Source: Cytobacillus gottheilii (lineage in GTDB: Bacteria > Bacillota > Bacilli > Bacillales > Cytobacillaceae). From it: DNA of 64,000 nucleotides. The translations under genes were made by a program, and so were the position numbers. Positions 54,251-63,004 of this stretch are shown in pieces (the stretch's first letter is position 1; each line of letters begins with the position of its first letter). The stretch is taken from NCBI RefSeq assembly GCF_001636345.1, contig NZ_KV440945.1, positions 243,340-307,339 on the forward strand, written 5' to 3'. Below the pieces are notes generated by a model that made no database searches, was not told the origin of the DNA, and worked only from the letters and a program-made list of their open reading frames with translations.

Positions 54251-55015
54251 CTATTTGTCTTTTGCAGTGAGATGGGAAATATATTGTTTAAAAATAAATT
54301 CAAACAATAGCAGCAGGCTTGGAAAGAAGCTGCTTGGCAGCATATTGCGATCATCAAGCTTATTTGGATCTGTTATTTTAAAATTCAAATCAGAAAGCTC
54401 GGCGACTCTATTTTCTGTTTCCTTTGTGAAGGAGGCTGTAAAAATATCATGCTCTGTAGCTGCCTGCAGTTTATTGATCACCAGCTGTGTTTCACCGGAT
54501 TTGCTGATCACTACTAAAGCACCAATATCCTCAAGGTTATTTTCAAAGACACCAATGGAATCTGTACCGCTCGAAAAAATAGTCTTCCTGCCTAATACAA
54601 GCAGCTTCTTATAAAAATAATCTGCGGCAATAGCTGAAAAACCGGTCGCATAAATAAAAATATATTTGTGCTTAAGATTCAGCACTTTACTGATAAATAT
54701 TTCAAAATCCTCTAGTGTGTTATGAGTTAAAAAGTCATTTTGGCTAATATGTAAACAGTCTTCAAGTTCATTGCTCTCAGGACTTTCCACTTTATTGATC
54801 ATGGGCAGGAGGTGATAATACAGATCGACAAATCCTGTATAGCCCATTTTTTTTGATAGGCGGATAATTGTTGCAGGAGACGTGAAATTTTCTTTGGCAA
54901 TTTCCCGGACTCCTTTTTGTAAAACGTGGTCAATATTATGAATGATGTATTGAAGGATCTGCACATCTAATTCCGTTAAATTTTTCCCTTGGATCATTTT
55001 GCTGATATCAATCAA
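54251..55015 (-). CDS. malR: RpiR-family regulator of maltose genes
   Basis: A 254-residue regulator. The HTH_6 domain (VREIAKENFTSPATIIRLSK) is followed by a SIS domain (YIFIYATGFSAIAADYF, VVISKSGETQLVI) that would bind a sugar phosphate. Its position upstream of malP-malA matches B. subtilis GlvR/MalR, an activator of those genes. It has its own promoter region. Confidence 0.85.
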   Translation of the reverse strand: MIDISKMIQGKNLTELDVQILQYIIHNIDHVLQKGVREIAKENFTSPATIIRLSKKMGYTGFVDLYYHLLPMINKVESPESNELEDCLHISQNDFLTHNTLEDFEIFISKVLNLKHKYIFIYATGFSAIAADYFYKKLLVLGRKTIFSSGTDSIGVFENNLEDIGALVVISKSGETQLVINKLQAATEHDIFTASFTKETENRVAELSDLNFKITDPNKLDDRNMLPSSFFPSLLLLFEFIFKQYISHLTAKDK

Positions 55016-55174
55016 TTGGACTCACTCTTTCTTCGCCTTCTTGGAATCGTTTTATTTTACTTTACCACAAATAGAGAAGAATAACCGATGAAGGAATGAT
55101 GGTCTTCAGCAAATATAAGTACGTACTTTAGAAAGGCATTTTCTATTTATGCTGCCATAAATGGACCGCGGGAA

Positions 55175-56083
55175 TTAAGCATAATTCTTCGCGATTTCCA
55201 GTAAATAATGACGAAATTCTTCAGCATAGGATTTTGGTTCAATAATCGTAAGGTTTGTACCGAAACCTGCTAAAAATTGAAATCCTATCGTATTCTGAGG
55301 AACATGAATGGTAGCAAGAAGGCGCTGTGCGGGATCGATTTCAATACTCTCTCGGCCATACCTTTCTATGAAATGATCTTGTATGGCAGGAGAAATGATC
55401 GCCTTTATAGTGATTTGCGGATCTTGATAACTCGTATGAGCGTGTTCTGGTGCTAGTTCCCTAGGATGAAAGGTTTGTTCTTCTAAAGCGAGATTGTCGA
55501 TTCTAGATAATTTAAACGTTCGATAACCCTGCCGCTGGAGACAGAATCCCTTCACATACCAGCTGCTTTCGCTAAAATGAAGCTGATACGGCTCGACCGT
55601 TCGAATGGTGCTAAGACCATTCTTATCTATATAGTCAAAAGTGATCAACTTATGTTCTGCTATTGATTTTTGGCATGTCTTTAAGATTTTTGAGACTTCA
55701 GTTCGGCCTTCCCACTTATAAAAAGATAGATGGATTGAATTTTGCTTCGCCAATGGATTAACCATCGCTTCCATCTTTTTAATGGTAAGTTCCACTTCCT
55801 CGCTCATAAAAATCTGTTCCAATCCTCCAAGCGCAATCAATATATTTTCTAAGTCAGAGGTATTTAAGAGTCGTTTATCGACCTTGTATTCTTCCATGAT
55901 CCCGTAGCCGCCATTTACTCCGTGAACCGAGTAGATCGGAATGTTTGATAGGCTCAATGTTTCCATATCACGAAGAATCGTTCTTTTGGAGACGTTAAAA
56001 ATGTGTGAAAATTCTCTTGTGGAAACAACATCCTTTTTCAGCAAAATCATGATAATCGTTATTAATCGCTCAATCTTCCCCAT
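55175..56083 (-). CDS. YafY-type HTH/WYL-domain regulator
   Basis: A 302-residue protein. The N-terminal winged helix (STREFSHIFNVSKRTILRDM) is followed by a WYL domain (QLHFSESSWYVKGFCLQRQG) and a C-terminal WCX part. Ligand unknown. It is divergent from the PhnB-like gene and is probably its regulator. Confidence 0.9.
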   Translation of the reverse strand: MGKIERLITIIMILLKKDVVSTREFSHIFNVSKRTILRDMETLSLSNIPIYSVHGVNGGYGIMEEYKVDKRLLNTSDLENILIALGGLEQIFMSEEVELTIKKMEAMVNPLAKQNSIHLSFYKWEGRTEVSKILKTCQKSIAEHKLITFDYIDKNGLSTIRTVEPYQLHFSESSWYVKGFCLQRQGYRTFKLSRIDNLALEEQTFHPRELAPEHAHTSYQDPQITIKAIISPAIQDHFIERYGRESIEIDPAQRLLATIHVPQNTIGFQFLAGFGTNLTIIEPKSYAEEFRHYLLEIAKNYA

Positions 56084-56179
56084 AACATCACCTTTTTTTA
56101 TTTATTTAGAAAAGGTGACATACGGCTGTCACCACTAATAAATTATACTTCATTTATCAAAAGAAGGAGGTATAACTAT

Positions 56180-56644
56180 ATGTCAGCTATTGTTTATGTA
56201 AACTTTGATGGAAACGCAGAAGAGGCAATTGAATTTTATTCGGAGGCACTCAATGCAAGCAAGGTAAAGAAAGTGAAATTCAAAGATTTTCCGCAGGATC
56301 CCAATTTTCCAATGCCGGAAAATGAACTTAATATGATCATGGAATCATCCATAGAATTTGCAGGCTGTAAAATCATGATGTCAGATCTATTGCCTTCCAT
56401 GAAGAGTGTAACAGGTGAATTGGTGAAAGGAAGTAATGTCCTGATTAGTCTAGTGATGGATGATAAAAATTTATTAGAGCAATACTTTAAGAATCTATCT
56501 AAAGGCGGAATTGTAATCATGCCTTTATCGGAAACGCCTTGGTCTTCCTGCTTTGGAATGCTGGTTGATCAATTCGGATTAACCTGGAAATTTAATCGTG
56601 ACGCAGATCAGTTTCTGGACAGTGTTATTGCGAACAAACAGTAA
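56180..56644 (+). CDS. PhnB-like VOC protein
   Basis: A 154-residue protein with YVNFDGNAEEAIEFYSEAL at the start and WSSCFGMLVDQFGLTWKFN at the end, the marks of PhnB-type VOC proteins. It has an AGAAGGAGG site. The function of this group is not established. It is divergent from the WYL regulator. Confidence 0.85.
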   Translation: MSAIVYVNFDGNAEEAIEFYSEALNASKVKKVKFKDFPQDPNFPMPENELNMIMESSIEFAGCKIMMSDLLPSMKSVTGELVKGSNVLISLVMDDKNLLEQYFKNLSKGGIVIMPLSETPWSSCFGMLVDQFGLTWKFNRDADQFLDSVIANKQ

Positions 56645-56650
56645 ATAAGA

Positions 56651-56684
56651 AAACATGGCCTTGCATGAAAGGCCATGTTTTTAT
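56651..56684. terminator. terminator between PhnB-like gene and guaD
   Basis: AAACATGGCCTT pairs with AAGGCCATGTTT, followed by TTATTATTT. Confidence 0.8.
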
Positions 56685-56730
56685 TATTTATTAAAGACCG
56701 TCATCATTAAATTCCAGTATCGATTCGATT

Positions 56731-58095
56731 TTACCGGGTATGAACCTTCTCCCCCTGAACCCAAACCTCACGAATATTCTCCGGCCGAACGTTGTACATG
56801 ATCTTCTGAAAGATATCATACAAATCTTCATTTGGATTAAAAATAGGCAGCTTTGCCGCAGGAGCTTTTGTGTCAATAATCTGTACATCCCATGTATAGC
56901 CTTCTTTCAATCGGCCGACTGGAAGGCTGAGGCTTTCTCCACCGCCAGCGGTTGCGAGATAGAATGCTTCATTAATTGTAATGCGTGAGTTTGCTACTCC
57001 TCTTTCATCTGCTGGAAGATTTGCGTTAACTCCGTCTTCCAGCATTCTTGAAGAGACAACAGCCTGTTTGGCATTATCATATAAACTTGGTGTGGCACCA
57101 GCAGAAATATCAGTTCCTAGTCCAATGTCGATCCCCATTCTTCTAAAGCGATAGAGAGGAAGGACGCTGTTGGCAAAATAGGCATTTGATAAGGGACAAT
57201 GAGCAATAGCGGTGCCTGTTTCAGCGAATAAAGCAGCGTCCTCATCACTAAGGAAATTACTATGAGCCATGACCGATTTATCACTTAGTAATCCAAAGTC
57301 ATGTAACGCAAAGGCATCATGTTTGTTAAATCTTTCTTTTACATGTTGATGTGCCCAATCACTTTCACTGCAATGAGATTGAATATGGGTATCGTATTTA
57401 AGAGCCAATTCGCCTAAGCCTTTTAATGCCTCATCGGAACAGCTGGGAATAAAGCGAGGTGTCACAACTGGATACACACCTTGTTTTACTGTTTTGTTCA
57501 GTTCTTTTACTGCTAAAATAAACTCTTCTGTCTCTCTAAGTGCGGTTTCGGCATCTTGGTCTCGGTAATAGGATGGGTTTTGTTCAGGGTCGTCCATAAC
57601 AACCTTTCCTACTAATCCGCGCTGTCCTTTTTGTGCGCATATTTCTGCCAATAATAGACTGGCTTCCTTATGCACGGTCGCGAAGTAAAGAGCAGTAGTT
57701 GTGCCATTTGCCAGCAGTGTGTCTACTAAATTTCCATAAACACTTTGGGCAAAGTCTAAATCCGTGTATTTAGCTTCTAAAGGAAACGTGTACGTATTCA
57801 GCCAATCATATAAGGGAAGGTCCTGAGCCGTTCCTGATTGAGCCCATTGCGGAGCATGAACATGTAAATCCACAAAACCAGGCAGGAGATAGTGCCCATC
57901 ATCCAAAACATGAAAGTGATCTTTCTTCTTATGAGTCTCAATCAATTGCTGATATTCTTCATCTAGTGGTGCAACGATCTTATCAATCATGCCATTATGA
58001 TTAATGCAAAAAAGATAATCTTTTAGAATACTTATTTTCTCTGGTGAATCACTTGTGAAAGCAGTTCCAACAAAAATTCGCGGATAATTATTCAT
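56731..58095 (-). CDS. guaD: guanine deaminase (amidohydrolase type)
   Basis: A 454-residue metal-dependent amidohydrolase. Metal ligands DLHVHAPQ, HIQSHCSE, MAHSNFLS and LGTDISAG are in order. The PQW...LPLYDWLNTYTFPLE segment is typical of guanine deaminase. It turns guanine into xanthine. The ATG follows AGGAAGG by six bases; the longer reading upstream has no site. It is divergent from the riboswitch-controlled permease operon. Confidence 0.88.
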   Translation of the reverse strand: MNNYPRIFVGTAFTSDSPEKISILKDYLFCINHNGMIDKIVAPLDEEYQQLIETHKKKDHFHVLDDGHYLLPGFVDLHVHAPQWAQSGTAQDLPLYDWLNTYTFPLEAKYTDLDFAQSVYGNLVDTLLANGTTTALYFATVHKEASLLLAEICAQKGQRGLVGKVVMDDPEQNPSYYRDQDAETALRETEEFILAVKELNKTVKQGVYPVVTPRFIPSCSDEALKGLGELALKYDTHIQSHCSESDWAHQHVKERFNKHDAFALHDFGLLSDKSVMAHSNFLSDEDAALFAETGTAIAHCPLSNAYFANSVLPLYRFRRMGIDIGLGTDISAGATPSLYDNAKQAVVSSRMLEDGVNANLPADERGVANSRITINEAFYLATAGGGESLSLPVGRLKEGYTWDVQIIDTKAPAAKLPIFNPNEDLYDIFQKIMYNVRPENIREVWVQGEKVHTR

Positions 58096-58204
58096 AATTA
58101 CCTTCCTAATGTTCGTATTTTGTGTTATCATCGTGATTATAGTGAAATAGTAACACTTTTTCTCTATAAAAACACGAATTATATCTATGAAAATTAAATA
58201 TTGT

Positions 58205-58275
58205 TTTTCATATAATCGTAGGAATATGGCCTACAAGTTTCTACCTGTTTACCGTAAATAAACAGGCTATGAAAA
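58205..58275 (+). promoter_or_regulatory. purine riboswitch aptamer (guanine type)
   Basis: Conserved parts are in order: P1 TTTTCAT/ATGAAAA, TATAATCG, P2 hairpin GTAGG...CCTAC, AGTTTCTACC and P3 CCTGTTT...AAACAGG. J3/1 reads GCTATG, with C at the specificity position (position 74 in xpt), which predicts guanine, hypoxanthine or xanthine rather than adenine. Confidence 0.92.
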
Positions 58276-58332
58276 GCAGAGACAGGATCAATTTCTTTAA
58301 TGGAATTTGTCCTTCTTTCGTATTTCGCTAAG

Positions 58333-58386
58333 GCTCGAAGTACATGCTTTTCTATTTCCAGAAGCATGTATTTCGAGCTTTTTTTG
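58333..58386 (+). terminator. riboswitch terminator
   Basis: GCTCGAAGTACATGCTT pairs with AAGCATGTATTTCGAGC over a 12-base loop, followed by seven T. It is the off state for the operon below. Confidence 0.85.
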
Positions 58387-58487
58387 TATGTTCAGTTTTG
58401 CTGGAAAGAAATCATAATGCCTTTTTAAAAGGCAGCATAAGAAATAGCCTTAATAAAAAAATCAAATCCTAGTAGGAGGATGACAAA

Positions 58488-59846
58488 ATGGAGAGTACTA
58501 CGAAGCATTTAGAGTCTGCCAGCAATGATGGGCAGCAGAAAAGAGAGGTTACCTTCTCGCAATCATTATTCCTTGGTCTGCAGCAGGTTCTAGCAATGGA
58601 CCTGTTTATCCCGCCGGTTATTTTAGCTGGAATGTTATCCTTTTCTGTTACAGATAGCACAATGCTGATTCAAATGACCTTCCTTGCCTGCGGAATTGCA
58701 ACGATTATTCAAGCGGGTTTAGCCATGAAACTGCCTGTTATGCAGGGGCCTTCCTTTGTACCGCTTAGTGCATTGGCTGCCATTGGTACGACTTCAGGAA
58801 TTGGTGTAATGATCGGCAGCTTAATACCAGGTGCCATATTAATTGCTTTATTGGGTAATCCGCTCAAAGTGTTTAGTAAAGTGGTAAGAAAATTTATTCC
58901 GCCAATCGTGGCAGGAACCGTTATTGTGGTGGTTGGGCTATCATTGATGCCAAGTGCCATCAATTCGATTTATAGTGCAGAAGGAAGCTTTGGAACAAAT
59001 ATGTTAGTTGCTTGCATAACAGCAGCCATTCTGATTTTTTGTATGTATGTTGGTGAGAAATCAAAAACCAAACTGAAATATATGAAACTCGTATCCGTTA
59101 TTTTATCACTGGGAATGGGAACTGTTGTTGCTTCGTTTTTTGGATTAGTTGATTTTTCATCTGTTGGAGCATCTGCATGGTTCCAGATGCCAAGTCTTTT
59201 TGCATTTGGAATGCCGGAATTTGAACTTCATGCGATCTTAATCATGCTTGCGATTTACTTTATTGTCATGATTGAAACGACCGGAACATGGTTTACAGTA
59301 GGAAATGTGACGGATGAAGAGCTTACGGATAAGCGTTTAAATGGCGGAGCATTTGGTGAAGGAATTGGCTGTTTTGTTGGTTCATTCTTTGGCGGAACGC
59401 CAGTAACTGGATATTCGTCTAATGCCGGTATTATTGCCATCACAGGAGTGAGGAGCAGAAAGCCGATTATCATGGGCGGTTTTATACTCGTATTGCTTGG
59501 AATGATGCCAAAGCTAATGACCGTTATTGCTTGTATTCCAAGTGTTGTAATCAATAGTGTGTTTGCTATCCTTTGTGTCGTTATTATGATGAATGGTTTC
59601 AAAGTCATTAAAAACGTGCCATTTACAGAGCGGAATATGCTGGTCATTGGTGTATCAATTATGCTTGCGATGTTTGCAGTGCTGATTCCAGCCAATATTT
59701 CTCAAGGACTTCCAGAAATCGTTACTTATTTTGTTTCTTCAGGAACAGCTGTTGGGGCGGTTACGGCTCTCATTCTGAATTTAGTTCTTCCGCAGAAGCT
59801 TGATGACACTGAAGTGACAGGCAAAGTCAACGTAACTATAAACTAA
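58488..59846 (+). CDS. NCS2 purine permease (xanthine/guanine type)
   Basis: A 452-residue protein with about 12-14 membrane segments and NCS2 motifs (QQVLAMDLFIPPVI, MQGPSFVPLSAL, IETTGTW, GGTPVTGYSSNAG). The guanine-type riboswitch upstream points to xanthine or guanine as cargo. GuaD, divergent, would convert guanine to xanthine. RBS GTAGGAGG. The Rieske oxygenase gene follows after 21 bases. Confidence 0.88.
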   Translation: MESTTKHLESASNDGQQKREVTFSQSLFLGLQQVLAMDLFIPPVILAGMLSFSVTDSTMLIQMTFLACGIATIIQAGLAMKLPVMQGPSFVPLSALAAIGTTSGIGVMIGSLIPGAILIALLGNPLKVFSKVVRKFIPPIVAGTVIVVVGLSLMPSAINSIYSAEGSFGTNMLVACITAAILIFCMYVGEKSKTKLKYMKLVSVILSLGMGTVVASFFGLVDFSSVGASAWFQMPSLFAFGMPEFELHAILIMLAIYFIVMIETTGTWFTVGNVTDEELTDKRLNGGAFGEGIGCFVGSFFGGTPVTGYSSNAGIIAITGVRSRKPIIMGGFILVLLGMMPKLMTVIACIPSVVINSVFAILCVVIMMNGFKVIKNVPFTERNMLVIGVSIMLAMFAVLIPANISQGLPEIVTYFVSSGTAVGAVTALILNLVLPQKLDDTEVTGKVNVTIN

Positions 59847-59867
59847 CATCGAGAAGGGGGATCTCTT

Positions 59868-60863
59868 ATGCAACAAGATCGATTATGGAATGAATGGCAT
59901 CCGGTATGTAAGGCAGAAGAATTGCTGGATGATCCGAAGCAGGTATATGTACTAGGTGAACGTGTTGCCATCTTCCGCAACGAAAAAGGTGTACATGCTT
60001 TTAAGGACTTATGTATCCATAGAGGAGCAGCTTTATCACTTGGTAAAGTGGTAAATGGAAACTTGAGATGTGCCTACCATGCCTGGGAATTTGGCTGTTC
60101 AGGAGCTTGTGTGAACATTCCTGCTCTGCCGAAGGGCCGTCCAATTCCGCCTAAAGCAAAAGCAACGGTTTACAAATGCGAGGAATACCTAGGGCTGATT
60201 TGGGTTAATTTGGGTGATGATCCAGCACCGCTCATTTCTTACCCTGAATATCATCAGGATAGCTATCATACAGCCATTTGCGGACCTTATGAAGTAAAAG
60301 CTAATGCACCTAGAATCATTGAAAATTTTCTCGATGTTTCTCATCTTATGTTTGTTCACGAAGGATTGCTTGGAGATGAAGATCATGCTGAGGTAGCGGA
60401 TTATACTGTAGAGTTTAAGGATAATCGTATTATTACTAGTAAAATTCCTGTGTACCAGCCGAACCCTGACGGCCGTTCAAAGGGTGGCTATGCAAACTAT
60501 GTATATGAAATTCTAAATCCAAAAACAGTGCGCTTTACGAAAACAACAGACGATAATGATGAGGAATTTACCATTTTGCTTGCTGTTAATCAAATGGAAA
60601 ATGAGAAATCTCAAGCGTTTATGCTATTGACGAGAAACTATGACTTAGATAAGCCGGATGAACCTTTTATCGAGTTTCAGGATATCATTTTTAACCAGGA
60701 TTTAGACATTGTAGAAAGTCAAAAACCGGAGCTTCTTCCCTTAGACCTGCAAGCTGAAATGCACCTGAAGTCTGATGCACTTACCATTGCCTATCGCAAA
60801 TGGCTGCAGGAGCTTGGGGTGGAAAACGGTACCTCACTAATGGAAAAAGCACCACAATTATAG
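59868..60863 (+). CDS. Rieske non-haem iron oxygenase in purine operon
   Basis: A 331-residue protein. The Rieske cluster has CIH (Cys49, His51) and CAYH (Cys68, His71). The mononuclear iron site has ENFLDVSHLMFVH with Asn153, Asp156, His159 and His164, and a later Asp in NQDLDIVESQ. It is the terminal oxygenase of a two-part system; no reductase gene is adjacent. Its place behind a purine permease under a guanine riboswitch suggests oxidation of xanthine or hypoxanthine, as proposed for HpxD-type oxygenases of Klebsiella. RBS AGAAGGGGG. Confidence 0.88.
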   Translation: MQQDRLWNEWHPVCKAEELLDDPKQVYVLGERVAIFRNEKGVHAFKDLCIHRGAALSLGKVVNGNLRCAYHAWEFGCSGACVNIPALPKGRPIPPKAKATVYKCEEYLGLIWVNLGDDPAPLISYPEYHQDSYHTAICGPYEVKANAPRIIENFLDVSHLMFVHEGLLGDEDHAEVADYTVEFKDNRIITSKIPVYQPNPDGRSKGGYANYVYEILNPKTVRFTKTTDDNDEEFTILLAVNQMENEKSQAFMLLTRNYDLDKPDEPFIEFQDIIFNQDLDIVESQKPELLPLDLQAEMHLKSDALTIAYRKWLQELGVENGTSLMEKAPQL

Positions 60864-60901
60864 TCGATTAAATATATTTATGACTGTAAAACTATAAAAA
60901 G

Positions 60902-60943
60902 AAGCCTATTCAAGAAGCTCAATACTTGAATAGGCTTTTCTTT
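60902..60943 (+). terminator. terminator of purine operon
   Basis: AAGCCTATTCAAG pairs with CTTGAATAGGCTT, followed by TTCTTTT. Confidence 0.85.
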
Positions 60944-61142
60944 TACTAAAAGAGTTCTAAGCTAGCCGTGCTCGCTGGAGTAGCGCCGCTAAGAGTTCCG
61001 TCTGTCCAAATAGGTATACAAGAAATTCTTTTGGATAAATGCTGGAAAATCAGTAGAAGCGAAGGATCTGATGATATAATTGAGTACAATCTATTGAAAA
61101 TTTATATACCTATTTCTGAACCGCCAGGAAGGAGTTTTAACA

Positions 61143-62357
61143 ATGAATCCACCACTGCAGATGGGGGCAAACACAGCATTAGCTTCACCAAAAGGGACTG
61201 TAACAGTTAGCCATGATGTTTCAAATACTATTGATGTTTCATTGACGGCTTTTCTTTTAACAGGTGCTGACAAGGTACAGGGAGACAGCGGCATTATTTT
61301 TTATAATCAGCCAAAAGCTCCTTCTGGTGCTGCGACGTTTATACCAGCTATGATTGCTGGACAAACAAAAGTACATAAAATGGACTTTGACATGAGTAAA
61401 GTTCCAGCTGGTATTGTGAAAATAGCCATTACATTGACAGAGGATCATCATACAGGGTTTTCAAATGTAAAAAACTTAAAGGCGGAAATCCGTACCGATC
61501 AAGAAGTGATTCAATTGATTCCATCTAGTTTTACAACGGAAAATGGTATTGTCGTACTCGAAATATATGTAAGAAATGGCCAGACAAAGGCAAAATCAAT
61601 ATGGCGGGGGTTTAATTCTGGTCTTGAAGGTTTATGTGAAAACTTCGGCGTAGAAGTTGAAGAGGAGGAGAAAATGATTTCTTCTGAACCTAAAATGGCA
61701 GCAACAGAGCTTCAGAGTAAGAGCAGTAAAAGTGCTTTTTCGTCGATCAGCCTGGAAAAGGTAACAGGCAATATCAGTCTCGATAAAGGTCAAAAACCCG
61801 TGATTATTGAAAAGACACCAGAAATCACCGCTACAGTTTCTTGGAAAACAGGTACAGATTATGATATTTATGCTTTAGTTTATACAAAGAATGGCAGACA
61901 AATAGATGTAGCCATGTTTGGAGCACAAGGCACACCGCCTCTTAGCACCTATGGCAATGGAGCTGTTGAACATATGGGCGATGTTGGGAGAAACAGCGGT
62001 TCAACGAAGACAGAGATCATTAAATTAAGACTGACAAATGATATTCTCGCCGTTGTTCCTGTTGTTTACTCTGCACAGTCAAATGGTACAGGCTCATTTT
62101 ATCGATATAAAGTGTCTATGAGTATCGATAATCATAAAGGGACGTCTGTCACGATATCTTCCAAAAATGCGAATAATAATGACCGGATTTATACGTGTGT
62201 ACCCGGAATCCTTCATAATACAGATGATGGCATCATCATCAGTCCGCTGGAGTATTATAGTAAGCCGAATTCAGAGAACCGGCCAAGACTTCAAATGGGC
62301 CCATTAAATCTAGTAGAAGTATTTATGGACCAAGGGCCAGTAAATGATTACAAGTAG
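61143..62357 (+). CDS. protein with two TerD-type domains
   Basis: A 404-residue protein. The N-terminal TerD-like domain (about 1-170) has VDVS-type strands and VPAGIVKIAITLTEDH. The C-terminal one (about 200-400) has KTGTDYDIYALVYTKNGR and GAVEHMGDVG. A Lys/Ser-rich linker joins them. TerD proteins bind calcium and belong to tellurite and stress-response clusters (TerA resembles this double form). No other ter genes are adjacent. RBS GGAAGGAG. Confidence 0.8.
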   Translation: MNPPLQMGANTALASPKGTVTVSHDVSNTIDVSLTAFLLTGADKVQGDSGIIFYNQPKAPSGAATFIPAMIAGQTKVHKMDFDMSKVPAGIVKIAITLTEDHHTGFSNVKNLKAEIRTDQEVIQLIPSSFTTENGIVVLEIYVRNGQTKAKSIWRGFNSGLEGLCENFGVEVEEEEKMISSEPKMAATELQSKSSKSAFSSISLEKVTGNISLDKGQKPVIIEKTPEITATVSWKTGTDYDIYALVYTKNGRQIDVAMFGAQGTPPLSTYGNGAVEHMGDVGRNSGSTKTEIIKLRLTNDILAVVPVVYSAQSNGTGSFYRYKVSMSIDNHKGTSVTISSKNANNNDRIYTCVPGILHNTDDGIIISPLEYYSKPNSENRPRLQMGPLNLVEVFMDQGPVNDYK

Positions 62358-62420
62358 GTAAGCAGCTTGAATAAAATAGGTATAAAAAGAAGTTGGGTCA
62401 TAAGTATTTGACATACATAG

Positions 62421-62466
62421 AACCGAGTGGTTAGGAAGGTCATCTTTCTAATCATTCGGTTTTTTA
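62421..62466 (+). terminator. terminator of TerD-type gene
   Basis: AACCGAGTGGTTAG pairs with CTAATCATTCGGTT, followed by T6. Confidence 0.8.
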
Positions 62467-63004
62467 TTTTATTAACATGAGTGAAATGGAGCGGACTAGT
62501 TTAAATACCCAAGATAAGATGTTGAATATTGTTTTAGAATGATTAATTTCGTTTTGTCCGGGCCTCTTTTTCAAAATTGCGAGTAATCCATTAATTATGC
62601 CGTCTCTATTTAATTAAACTTGTTTCATAAAGAAGTAACATATTTAACAATTATTAACAAAACCTTTACAGGAACTGCCTTTTTTGAGTGGGGACAGGTT
62701 TGTTACATTGTAAAGTGAATATTTTATTCAAGATCTCTGAATGACTAACAAAATGGTTTAAAGGTTCTTTGTTTTAACTCTGCAATTCAGATTACACTCT
62801 TTTTTTTGGCTTTTGATATGCAATCCAAGTTCAGAAAAAGGAGATGGTCTATGGTCTTATAGTCTTTATCATTTAATTCGTTTTTACTTAACTCTTTATA
62901 AATAGTGGGGATGTATATGCCCGTTTTAGATAAAAATTAGATGTAGAAATGAAATAGTAAAAAACATGACTAACAGGCACATATTCAAAAATGCGGGGTG
63001 GACC
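62467..63004. other. intergenic, no gene seen
   Basis: About 540 bases with no convincing frame or RNA. It must hold the promoter of the glycosyltransferase gene. Confidence 0.4.

Noticed and set aside
60968..61210. An 80-codon frame before the TerD-type gene.
   Set aside because: No start signal, and it overlaps the well-supported TerD-type start in another frame.
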